A stretch of DNA of 64,000 nucleotides from Chionoecetes opilio. Lineage: Eukaryota > Arthropoda > Malacostraca > Decapoda > Majidae. The notes beneath the pieces were generated by a model, which was not told where the DNA came from, did not search any database, and worked only from the letters and a program-made list of their open reading frames with translations. How positions within the stretch are numbered: the stretch's first letter is position 1; the number at the start of each line of letters is the position of its first letter. Shown in pieces: positions 48,542 through 60,774 of the stretch. The DNA lies in assembly GCA_016584305.1 (NCBI GenBank), contig JACEEZ010001126.1:107501-171500 (forward strand), in the 5' to 3' direction. The position numbers and the translations under genes were made by a program.

Positions 48542-51500
48542 AGGGATTTTGGGGGATTCCATAAGAGTAACTCTCAAAACAACGGCAAAATGAGTTATCC
48601 GGCATGCACTCCCCCCCGAGGGTGCCGGATAAACGAGGTTCTCCTGTATATTCCTTATTTCCTTACATTTTTCAATGTAACGAGGAATAGATCCAGAGTC
48701 CAACATCTGGAGGACATAGTCTGACAGATGAACACCATCAATCACTTTCTCAGCCCTCAAAAAAGAGATTAGTAAGTGTGAGTGTACCGCGTTTACAGGT
48801 GAAATAATGCCCTTTGTTTACATCACCGCACGGCCAGCAAGGCCCAGCCATGTGCTCGGGGCGGAGCTTCGTGACGTCAGTGCATACTATCTATATGATG
48901 TAACCTCAGTACAGTCGACCCTCGATTTAACGGACCTCGATTTGACGGACTTCGGATTTAACGGACTCCATTCGCGAGACAAATTTGCGGGCAAGAATGG
49001 CATATCAGACCGCTTATCGCCGCACGAATCATCAACTCAACATAATTTTTTTTGTTTTATTTTGGAATGCTTGGGTTTTAAGGAGTTTTAATGTATTAGA
49101 TATTAAGATATATAAGTTAGGAGCCTGTGTTGCTAGTGATTTAGTTGTAGAAGGTGTGTATGTGGGTTAAAATAGTGAATATTAGTACGTATTACAATTT
49201 CTTGACTTCTTTTTCTTCTTGTGACCGCTTTCTCTTAAGTTTCGCTTCGTAGGTCCTCTCCTCTCCTCTAGTGTTAGCCGAAGCTTCCACCCCGGGAGAC
49301 TGCACAGCGTTACACACACACAGCTGTTCGCCTCCAGTGTTTTTGTTGATGGTAAACAAACATGGCTCCGACACCCAGGCAGGCTATCGCTGCTATACAC
49401 ATACTTATGTATATTGTCAATCGTAGACAAGCATAACTAGCTAAAAACATGCATGGATGCGTTCATGGTTGGCTCGTCGGAACTCGTCATCCTCGTCCTC
49501 TGACATCGATGGAAAATGTGCTAGTGTGACGGCGCCTTTAAGTGTCCGCCAGTCGGAGTGCATAGTACATGTTTATGACAGTCAGAGCGCATGTTTACAA
49601 GCTCAGTTTAAGCTGTGTTCGCTTGTTTTTCGGTGTATTTTATGCTTATTTAGACTTGTTCATTGCAGTGATGTCATTATGGCATCGAAAGAGAAGGGAA
49701 GTGGTAAAAGAAAGCATGTGAATCTAAGTGCTGTATTGCAGAGAAATTAGAATGTATTAAGAAGGTGGAATCACGTTTCTGTCGCCCGGGTGTGTGACGA
49801 GTATGGAGTAAAGAAACAAACAGTGAGTGATATTCGCAAGTCTAAGGACAAACTCACAGAATATGCTGTGACATTCAATGTTGATGCTAGTAAGGATAGG
49901 AAAGGCGTAATACATTTTTAACAACACATGAAAGTTCCTCAGAGTGTAGCCCTACATGTATCTTACATGTCTAACGACAACACTGCTGCTGCCGCGGCCG
50001 CGCTGCCAGGCGTGGATGAGCGCTTTCCTTGTATTTTCATCTTTACTTATATATATGAATAATAACCATTAAAATGCAATTATATGTCTACATTCACCTA
50101 GAATGATGATATTTCATAGCATACCAAGCAGTAATGGGCGTGCCTGGAGACTTAGCCTACTAACTCCTAATACCAGTCCCGAGCAGTCAAGGGCGAGCGT
50201 GCCAAATCCAGCATTTAGCGCCAATCACTGTTTACCAGTCCTCGGACACACTCATTGTCTTGGGCGACTTCAATGCTATTACTGGCACTGTGAGAGATGG
50301 CTACGAGTTATGTGTTGGTCCCCATGGCTCCGGTATCAGAAACACCAACAGTTCTCTGCTTCTGAATTTTGCAAGGTCCAGAAGGTTGAGAATTGCAGGT
50401 TCTTGGTATCAGAGACCAGAGCTGCACCGCTGGACATGGTATAGTAATGCCGGAGGGGTAGCTAAGGAGATCAACCACGTCCTCGTTAGTACTCGTTGGA
50501 GGATCCTCCAGAACTGCAGGGTTTACCGGAGTTCTGAGTTCTTTGGAACAGATCACAGACTTGTTGTTGCTACACTTAAGCTTCATGTCAAGTCCAGAAA
50601 AATCTCAAGAGGTAACCATACTGTGTTTCATCTTTTCATCTTGAGAAACTGAAGGATTTGACATGTGCCCATGAGTATGCGGTGGCAGTCTCAAATCTAT
50701 TTGATGTGCTCGGTGCCCTCGAGGACCCTGTAGAACTGTGGGATACCTTCAAACGTGAAACTCTACAGGCTGCCAAGGAGTGTATTGGGGAGCGCCCGAG
50801 GTCAAGGCGTGGTTTTGTCTCTACGAAGTAGCTGGAGAAAATTGAGGAGAGTCGCGCTGCCAGGCTGGCTGGGCTCTGTCACGCCGGACTAGAACCCTCC
50901 TGGGGAGAGATAAGGAGAGGTATGTCAGGAGTCTTGCTGAGGATGTTGAGGGTCATTTGAATGCTAATGACCTCCGACCCGCTTACCGAGCCCTGAAGAA
51001 GCCCTGTTCCAAGTCTCCATCTCGGTCGAGTGCTATTCGAACAGCAGATGGGCGCCTCGTGTCGGACATGAATGGGCAGATGGCTCGTTGGGCTGAGTAC
51101 TTTGGGCAGTTGTTCACGGTGGACCCTCCAGCTGAGCAGCTTCACACCACTGGGTTACAGGCAGTGGATGCCGATCCTCCCATTGACGAAACTGCACCCT
51201 CTCTTGACGAAGTCATAGAGGCTGTAGCAAAGTTGAGGGGTGGAAAGGTAGCTGGTGTTTGTAATATCAGTGCGGAGCTCCTCAAAGCTGGGGGTGAGGC
51301 CATGATCCACGGGTTGCATGCTGTCCTGACTGCCATGTGGCAATCAGGTACCGTTCCTCCTGACTGGAAAAGGGGGCTGGTCGTCCCTATCTGGAAAGGG
51401 AAAGGGGACCATCAGGACTGCAACAATTACCGCGGTATTACACTGCTCAGCATGCCAGGCAAGGTGCTTGCCCATCTATTGCTGACACGGATCCGCAGTC

Positions 51501-54500
51501 ATCTGCTGAAGCATCAGAGACCTCAGCAGTCTGGGTTCACGCCTGGTAAGTCAACAACGGACCGTATCCTAGCGCTTCGTGTCCTGGTGGAACGCCGACG
51601 TGAGTTTCGACAGGGGATGCTTGCAGCCTATGTTGATCTCAAGAAGGCATTTGACTCAGTGCATCGTGAGTCACTCTGGGATCTTCTGCGACTTCGCAGG
51701 ATTCCTGCAAGGACTATTTGACTATTGGTTTGATAACTGGTCTGTATTCTGGGACTGAGAGTGCTGTGAAGTGTAGGGGAGGTGTATCCAGCTTCTTTCC
51801 TGTTAATACAGGAGTAAGGCAAGGGTGCGTCCTTGCCCCATCACTATTCAACACTTGTATGGACTGGGTATTGGACAAAGTTGTAGACCAAAGTGATTGT
51901 GGAGCATCCGTCGACAACACCAAGATCACTGATCTTGTTTTTGCCGATGATGCAGTAATCTTTGCTGAGTCGCTGGAGGTGCTGGTGATGGCTCTCGAGG
52001 CGCTGCACGAGGAGGCAAAGCCTTTGGGGCTTGGGGTCTCCTGGATTAAGACCAAGGTTCAGGTGTTTGGAGGCTTACTAGATGAAACAGTACAGTCTGT
52101 TCATGCGTGCGGCAAGGACATTGAGATCTTGGAAAGTTTTACATACCTTGGTAGCGCAGTCCATAATGACGGTGGGTCACGTCAAGAAGTCTTACGGCGG
52201 ATTGGCATAGCCCACGGTGTTATGGACTCGCTCAGCGGGAGTATTTGGCGTTGTCGGTACCTGTGCAGGAGGACAGAGATCCGGATCTTCAAGTCGCTTG
52301 TGATCCCTGTCTTACTCTATGGTTGTGAGACATTGACACTAAATAGTGACTTGAAGAGACGAATGGATGCCTTTGGTAATAAGTGTCTTCGCAGAATCAT
52401 GGGGTATCGCTGGGATGATTACGTGTCAAATCAGCGATTGCACCATGAGACTGAATCGAGGCCTATTACCTGCATAGTCCGTCAGCGCCAACTTCGGCTA
52501 TACGGGTATGTGGCACGCTACCCTGAAACCGATCCTTCCCATCGGGTTGTATCTGTAAGAGACAATCCAGCGTGGAGGAGGCCAAGGGGGCGCCCACAAG
52601 GCTCGTGGCTGGGGTAAGTTGATGTTTCTTGTCGAGAGCTGCTTGGTATGGGAAAGGAGCCTGCATGGGGACTCGGTTGAGTCGCGCGTGGTGACCCCCG
52701 GGAGTGGCATCGTAGGGTGGGCGAGGCGACGCGCCCCCCGGCGTATGCCCCCAATGATTGATTGACTCTTTACCTCCCAACATAGCTACACGGTCTGGTT
52801 GTGTTTGTGATTATTTCTCATTTATTTCACAGCGTGGAGGAGCGTGCCATCCAGCATGTAGCGTCAGTCACTGTTTACCTCCCAACATGCGTTTTTCCTA
52901 TATTTTCACACCCTTGGGAAAATACCCTCGCAGTAACGGACAATCGGCTTTAAGGGACCACTTCTCCCCCTATTAGTCTGTTAAATTGAGGGTCGACTGT
53001 ACTTACCTGTTACAAGTATTTCAAATACCATAAGACATTCAAATCAACTAATCTATCCTCACGCTGTGATGTTTACTACGGTACTGGCAGGAGCCGTTCC
53101 GCCTCGGCAGATTGGCGCAGCGCACATGGGAACAGAGCAGCAGAAAGACACTTCATTTTTGTCTTAGAAATTTCTTTACAAAATCAGGGTGCATCTTCCA
53201 AGATGCAGCGTCTTATAAGCCTTAAAATACGGTAGTTCCTGTTGAGTTGGACGTCTAATGAACGACGATCGATTAGTACATGGGCATGGTATGGTCTCAT
53301 GTCTTTTTCACTATTTAGCAATTCCTTTGTGGCATCAGGTCATTAAATGCTACTCTTGATGATAGTGATGAAGAGGGAGAGGGAGAGGAGGAGGATAAGG
53401 ATGAGGCTAAAGAGAAGGAGGAAGAACAAACAGCAACAGACATACTGGTCCATAAGAAGCAGAGGAGGAGGAGGAGGAGGACATAAAAGGTAAAACACTG
53501 ACACACCTTTGAGTTGAGGATAAGAAGCTTGAAAACATCCAAATTTCATCTTGGTGGACGCCTCAATGATGGGTTGAGTCTGGCACAGCAGGAACACCTC
53601 CAGACGGTGGCAGTCCCGCGTCCTGAACTGTCCACACGCAGCCACCACCACACATTCCCGGGAGTCCCTCACAAACACGCTGCAAGACCGTCACACAGGA
53701 GTATCAGCGTTGAGAGGGACGCACCTGTACTAGGCCTACAGTAGTAAGTGATGATGTACCTAATGCTTCTATAGTACAATGGAGGAACAAAGTCTGGTGC
53801 TTTAATGTAGATTTTCATTTCTTGCACCTGCTCGGGTATGGCCACAAGTGTTCTGATAAGGACCTCCACAGAATTGCCATATACCTCTAATATTTCATCT
53901 GCAGTATTCTGTTGGGAAATATGATTCAGAATACGTACACTTAATAACGATTTATAATGCATTCCAAGTATATAGAGTAAATGTGCATACATAAGTACAT
54001 ATAATATTTTCTACAGGAATAATACTATGGGAAACATCAAGAAATGCAGATAACTAATAGAATATTTTGAAGTCCATTCATAATAAATATTTCATCACAG
54101 CGAACAACTATAATAATAAAGCTTCCATTGTCACCATGTGCATTATTCAAAATCATATAACTGCAAGACTGAAACAGAGGCTGATGTTCTGAAAAGTCCT
54201 GATCGACTGAATGGTAACTTTGAAGATACATACATGATTCAACCATGCTACATGCCTATTTCTGCATTTATGTTGCCTGCCATTCAAAATATTCATTCAT
54301 TCATTCATGTTGCTAAAAGGTTTCTGAAATGTATAAAAAAATCTGGCCTCTAACTGACTGCTTATGTGCATGGATGGTGTGGGTGATGGGTTGGAAACTA
54401 TTCAGCAACAGTTCTTAGGCTGATCCTATACAGAATGGGTTGTATATTTACCAAGTTGTAAGATGCGGGAAATGAGTTATACTGGTGGGGTCCCGTCTCC

Positions 54501-57500
54501 ATATCTCATTTAATCAATCTTAGCTTTAAACTCATGGATACTCTTAGAATTTACAGTTTCATTGTCTGGATCATTCCACACATCAATAAACCAATAAAAA
54601 CTGAACTTCTTAATATCTTTCAAGCATCTTGTCATCTTCAGCTTCTTTCTGTGTCCTCTTGTGGCTCATACATCCCATACATACATGTCTGTCTGTCTGT
54701 CTGTCTGATCGTCTGTCTGTCTCTAACCCATCTACCCACACATCTACTAACTCATTTCCCCACCCACGCATTCACTCACTTGTTTAGCACTCATTCACTC
54801 ACCCAACCAGAGAAAGAGACTAGATATTTGAGGGGACAAGGAAAAACGGATAAAAGTAAGTTATTTGAATAATACCAAAAAATATAGATTTTCCCATAGA
54901 TGCCTGAAATTGACTGGAGGAAGAGGTGATAGTAGCAAGGAGTGTGCATTAATGTAAGGAAAAACAAGATGAATATAGATAGAGACAGAACCACACCAGT
55001 ATAACTCAGGCTACAACAAGGTAAATATGACTTAAGTAAATACAGTCTGTTGAGCATCCATTCATAACCCGTCAGAACATTGCTTTTATAGTATTCTCTT
55101 TTGTTGTCTTCACAATGGACCCGTTTACACACACCTAAAACACGGAGTATTATGAAGCTTTGGATGCAATATTGGCTACATATCACTGTACTCATATTCT
55201 TTTTGCTGAGAAATGCACCATAAATGAAATATATGGCTTTTTTGGGGCCAAAATATCACAACACGGCAGAACGCGCTGTGATTGGTTGTGACGTAGTAGT
55301 TGTATATATATACAGTCTCAGATCTCGCCTGATCAGCTGATCAGCTTGTTTTGGTTCAGCAGACCGCAGTACCTATCCATTCAACATGTCCCAGACAAAA
55401 AGAACATATTATGCTTGTTTTGTGCCAATGTGCAAAAACACCACAATTAAAACTCCAGAGAATGTGTTCATAACTATGCCTAAGGACAAGAAAAAGAGGA
55501 AACAGTGGTGGATGTCTGCAAGGCGTGATTTCTCGATGAAGGAAAATTCATACTATTGCTGTGAAGACCATTTTGATGTATTATTAATGTATGTACTTGT
55601 GCATGGATAAGTAACTTGCAAATGATATGTAGCTGTGGGGCTTCACTTCACTGGGGCTGTGACCCTCCAACTGAGCAGCTTCACACCACTGGGTTACAGG
55701 CAGTGGATGCCAATCCTCCCATTGACGAAACCGCACCCTCTCTTGACGAAGTCAGAGAGGCTGTAGCAAAGTTGAGGGGTGGAAAGGCAGCTGGTGTTTG
55801 TAATATCAGTGCGGAGCTCCTCAAAGCTGGGGGTGAGGCCGTGATCCGCGGGTTGCATGCTGTCCTGACTGCCGTGTGGCAATCAGGTACCATTCCTCCT
55901 GACTGGAAAAGGGGGCTGGTCGTCCCTATCTGGAAAGGGAAAGGGGACCGTCAGGACTGCAACAATTACTGTGGTATTACACTGCTCAGCGTACCAGGCA
56001 AGGTGCTTGCCCATCTATTGCTGACACGGATTCGCAGTCATCTGGTGAAGCATCAGAGACCTCAGCAGTCTGGGTTCACGCCTGGTAAGTCAACATCAGA
56101 CCGTATCCTAGCGCTTCGTGTCCTGGTGGAACGCCGACGTGAGTTTCGACAGGGGATGCTTGCAGCCTATGTTGATCTCAAGAAGGCGTTTAACTCAGTG
56201 CATCGTGAGTCACTCTGGGATCTTCTGCGACTTCGAGGGATTCCTGCAAGGACTATTGGTTTGATAACTGGTCTGTATTCTGGGACTGAGAGTGCTGTGA
56301 AGTGTGGGGCAGGTGTATCCAGCTTCTTTCCTGTGAATACAGGAGTGAGGCAAGGGTGCGTCCTTGACCCATCACTTTTCAACGCTTGTATGGACTGGGT
56401 ATTGGACAAGGTTGTAGATCAAAGTGATTGTGGAGCATCCGTCGGCAACACCAAGATCACTGATCTTGTTTTTGCCGATGATGCAGTAATCTTTGCTGAG
56501 TCGCTGGAGGTCCTGGTGATGGCTCTCGAGGCGCTGCACGAGGAGGCAAAGCCTTTGGGACTGGAGGTCTCCTGGCTCAAGACCAAGGTCCAGGTGTTTG
56601 GAGACTTACTAGATGAAGCAGTACAGTCTGTTTATGCATGTGGCGAGGACAATGAGATCTTGGAAAGTTTTACATACCTTGGTAGCGCAGTCCATAATGA
56701 CGGCGGGTCACGTCAAGAAGTCTTACGGCAGATTGGCATAGCCCACGGTGTTATGGACTCGCTCAGCGGGAGTATTTGGCGTTGTTGGTATCTGTGCAGA
56801 AGGACAAAGATCCGGATCTTCAAGTCGCTTGTGATCCCTGTCTTACTCTATGGTTGTGAGACATGGACACTAAATAGTGACTTGAAGAGACGAATCAATG
56901 CCTTTGGTAATAAGTGTCTTCGCAGAATCATGGGGTATCGCTGGGATGATTACGCGTCAAATCAGCGATTGAACCGTGAGACTGAATCGAGGCCTATTAC
57001 CTGCATAGTCCGTCAGCGCCAACTTCGGCTATATGGGCATGTGGCACGCTACCCTGAAACCGATCCTTCCCATCGGGTTGTATCTGTAAGAGACAATCCG
57101 GCGTGGAGGAGGCCAAGGGGGCGCCCACAAGGCTCGTGGCTGGGGCAAGTTGATGTTTCTTGTCGAGAGCTGCTTGGTATGGGAAAGGAGCCTGCATGGG
57201 AACTCGCGCGTGGTGATCCCCGGGAGTGGCGTCGTAGGGTGGGCGAGGCGACGCGCCCCCCGGCGTATGCCCCCAATGATTGATTGATTGTGGGGCTTTA
57301 GCTGAGCTGTGATAAGTTGCGGGAGTGGTATGCAGTATGCCAGGCTTTTGAGGTAGGGATGAGACAGGCTGGGTTTTTCATGTTATGCATACAACACGCA
57401 GTGAGTTAGGTAAAATTCTAGAGTCCTTTCCCGCCCTTATTAGAGTGTTTTATCCTCCAGACCTTCACAGATCCCTTCAGATACCTCTAAACTGTAATTA

Positions 57501-60500
57501 TAAAGTGGGGGGGAGATGCCCCCTTCACCCCCCTCCCCTCCTTAACGACCCCCCTGGACCCCTCAAAAATATAATATGTTTAATATTACTAATCTAACCT
57601 CACTATAACCTAACCTAACCTAATCTCACTAATAACCTCATAGCGAGACTCTCCCAAAAAAAATAATTACTAACCTAACCTACCCTTGTAAAATTATAGT
57701 TATATTTTACTAACCTAACTAACCTTACTAACTTGCATTACCCCTACTACTGCAAGATGACCAGTAATCCTCCTTCAAGTGATGTAGTAGGTATTCACTG
57801 TGTTTGTGAATATGTAAGTTGTAGTTTATAAGGAAAAAGTGGATAGACAGAGATAAGTGGCCCGTGACACTAGGCAAGTGATGACTTCTGGGATCGGCAT
57901 TCCTTATAGGGAGCTTAAATGAACCTGCAATGACATGTACAGCTAGACAGATAGACGAACTCATAGAGGAACAGGTAGAAATGTATGGTTAGTAAAGGTT
58001 GTAGTAGTGGTGACGAAGTGGTGAATAGAGTGACGAAGGGTATGTTTTGCTTATGTGGGGAAAGAAAGCCATACATTTCTACCTGTTCCTCTATGAGTTC
58101 GTCTATCTGTCTAGCAGTACATGTCATTGCAGGTTCATTTAAGCTCCCTATAAGGAATGCCGATCCCAGAAGTCATCACTTGTCTGGTGTCACGGGCCAC
58201 TTATCACTTGTCTATACACTTTTTCCTTATAAACTACAACTTACATATTCACAAACACAGTGAATACCTACTACATCACTTGAAGGAGGATTACTGGTCA
58301 TCTTGCGGTAGTAGGGGTAATGCAAGTTGGTGTATTAGTAGGTAGTACATATAGTAGCGGCCGCTTCACAGCTGTTTTGCTCTGTTGTCTGTACACTGTT
58401 GATGTCACAACATGGCGCCAGTCGTTTTAGAGTGTATACATTTTCCTGTACTTAAATTGGCTGTATCATCAAAAATACTGTTCACATAGAAAAATCAACA
58501 TCACTGCCCAACTATATGAGACTCGAAGATTTCAAATCTATCGTTACCTCAAGTAGAGTAAACGGGTCCATTACATGGACATCCATAAGAATAAAAGCAT
58601 GCTTCAATACTACATATTATCGTATATGGCTGCGTATAAGACGACTCGGTGTATAAGACGACCCCAAAATTTCTAGTAAAAACGTAGGTTTTGGGCTATA
58701 CTCGCCGTATAAGACTACCCTCCAAGGTAGACCACTCAGCTTATACAAGGTTAGGTACAAACAGCACATATGGTGGTCTTAAAATTTATGCCTTGGTGAG
58801 CACACTCAGTCCTGGGGATGTCTTGGTGCCGTCACGGGCGTGCTGGTGACCTGTGGTGCCGTCACGGGCATGCTGGTGACCTGTGGTGCCGTCACGGGCG
58901 TGCTGGTGACCTGTGGTGCCGTCACGGGCGTGCTGGTGACCTGTGGTGCCGTCACGGGCGTGCTGGTGACCTGTGGTGCCGTCACGGGCGTGCTGGTGAC
59001 CTGTGGTGCCGTCACGGGCGTACTAGTGACCTGTGGTACCGTCACGGGCGTGCCGGTGACCTGTGGTGCCGTCACAGGTGTGCTGGTGACCTCGAAGTGT
59101 TGTTGTGGTCGTGGCGCGAGCTTGAGCTTGACCACCACGACCAAGACAAGACGACACGTACTTGTCCCGTACAACACAGGATTTAAGGTTCACATTTTAT
59201 ACTGGGCGTATAAGACAACCCCCAATTTTTGTGGCTATTTGTTAAGGTTAAAAGGTCGTCTTATATGCAGCCATATACAGCCAAATTTACAGTTCACCAA
59301 CACTATTCTTGTATCCTTCACTCATGCTGGCATACTGTGATCATATATCATACTATATGCACATATATACTATATGTATATATATATATACGAGGGCGAA
59401 CCCAAAAGTAACCGGAATAGTTTTCTGTGGGACAAACCCGTAGTAGTTCAGGTTTCCGCCGCTAAATGCCGCGTGAGGCAACCCTCAGGCATCAGTCTGC
59501 TAACTGGCGTCGTCGCGGGAAGACGTACAGCCCCGTGGTTCACCTTTGTTTTGAAGTGCTTTGCGCCTTTTCGTCTATTTTTACGATGGATGAAAGGAAG
59601 GAGCAGCGTGCTGCCATGAGAATCTGTTTTTTGCTGGGGAAAACGGCAGCCGAAACAGTTATTATGCTTCAAACAGCTTACAAGGATGCTGCCATGAGCA
59701 AAACACAAGTTTACGAGTGGCTTGCACGCTTTAGGAATGGTCAATTGTCGCTGGAAGAACAACCTCGTTCTGGGCGACCGTCAACCTCCCGAACGGATGA
59801 AAACATCACGAAAATTCATGAACTGATCTTGGAGGATCGTCGCCGATCAATTGACGAACTTGTTGATTTGACTGGTGTGTCCTGGAGCTCCTGCCAACGA
59901 ATTTTGAATGAGGAATTGGGGATGAAAAGAGTTGCAGCGAAATTGGTGCCTCGCTTGCTCACGGACGATCAAAAGCAGTCACGAATGAATGTGTGTCGTG
60001 ACCTGAAGGAACAGTTGGAAGTTGATCCATACCTTTTTTCGAAGGTCATTACTGGTGAGGAAAGCTGGTGCTACGGCTACGACCCGGAAACGAAACAGCA
60101 GTCAAGTCAATGGAAGCATCCAACGTCACCACGACCCAAAAAAGCGTGTCAAGTGAAGTCCAATGTCAAGACGATGTTGATTTGTTTCTTCGATGCGAGA
60201 GGAATTGTCCCCACAGAATTTGTTCCTCCTGGTCAAACTGTTCACCAGACTATTTACTTGGCAGTTCTGAAGCGTTTGCGAGACGCAGTGAGACGAAAAC
60301 GCCCCGACCTGTGGCAAAGGGGAGAGTGGTGGTTGCATCACGACAATGCGCTAGCGCACACCGCCTTGAGTGTGAGACAGTTTCTCACAAAAAATGGCAT
60401 GACCCCACTTACCCACCCTCCCTATTCACCCGATCTTGCTCCCTGCGATTTTTTTGTTCCCCCGAATGAAGAAAGTCCTCAAAGGAAAACGTTTTGCAGA

Positions 60501-60709
60501 CGTGGAAGAGGTTAAGAAGAAAACGACGGAGTCATTAAAAGGCATATCTTTGCTAGAGTTCCAGAATTGTTTTGTACAGTGGAAAACACGTCTGGACCGG
60601 TGCATTGCTTCACATGGAGAATACTTTGAAGGTGATAAAAGTGTAAACATGTAAAAATATCTGAATACAATTATATGACAGAATTCCGGTTTTTTTTGGG
60701 TCCCCCCTC

Positions 60710-60774
<65 letters not shown>

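Larger units (their letters stand above)
48912..52999 (+). mobile_element. Tigger/pogo element with transposase remnant, interrupted by a LINE
   Basis: Ends CAGTCGACCCTCGATTTAAC and inverted complement at 52976-52999, with TA at 48910-48911 and 53000-53001. Interior resembles 1-820 and 13455-15406. Contains the transposase N-terminus at 49680-49920. The LINE at 50237-52768 splits its right part. Confidence 0.85.
47271..53232. mobile_element. TA-flanked DNA element, CGTATTTTACGGCTTATAAG ends, containing two nested elements
   Basis: Left end CCGTATTTTACGGCTTATAA and right end TCTTATAAGCCTTAAAATAC plus GG are inverted repeats; TA at 47269-47270 and 53233-53234. No transposase of its own recognised. 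It contains the MITE at 48168-48646 and the Tigger-like element at 48912-52999. Without them it is about 1.4 kb. Lies in the RP2 intron between 46118 and 53506. Confidence 0.8.
55114..58572. mobile_element. Candidate THAP-type DNA transposon (P/Kolobok-like), interrupted
   Basis: AATGGACCCGTTTAC at 55114-55128 is exactly inverted at 58558-58572. Between them lies a THAP zinc-finger exon with its own 5' leader, and subterminal TCACAACA(C/T)GGC motifs occur near both sides. No clear target duplication was found and no transposase core is present. An RTE-like LINE and a fold-back element account for most of the interior. The boundaries are inference. Confidence 0.4.

Noticed and set aside
53343..53678. 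111-codon frame taken whole as a gene
   Set aside because: Only 53507-53679 is exon; the rest reads past the splice donor into a GAG-rich intron tract.
58806..59340. Three frames of 120-166 codons
   Set aside because: Created by the 30-bp minisatellite whose unit is a multiple of three; identical repeats in every frame.
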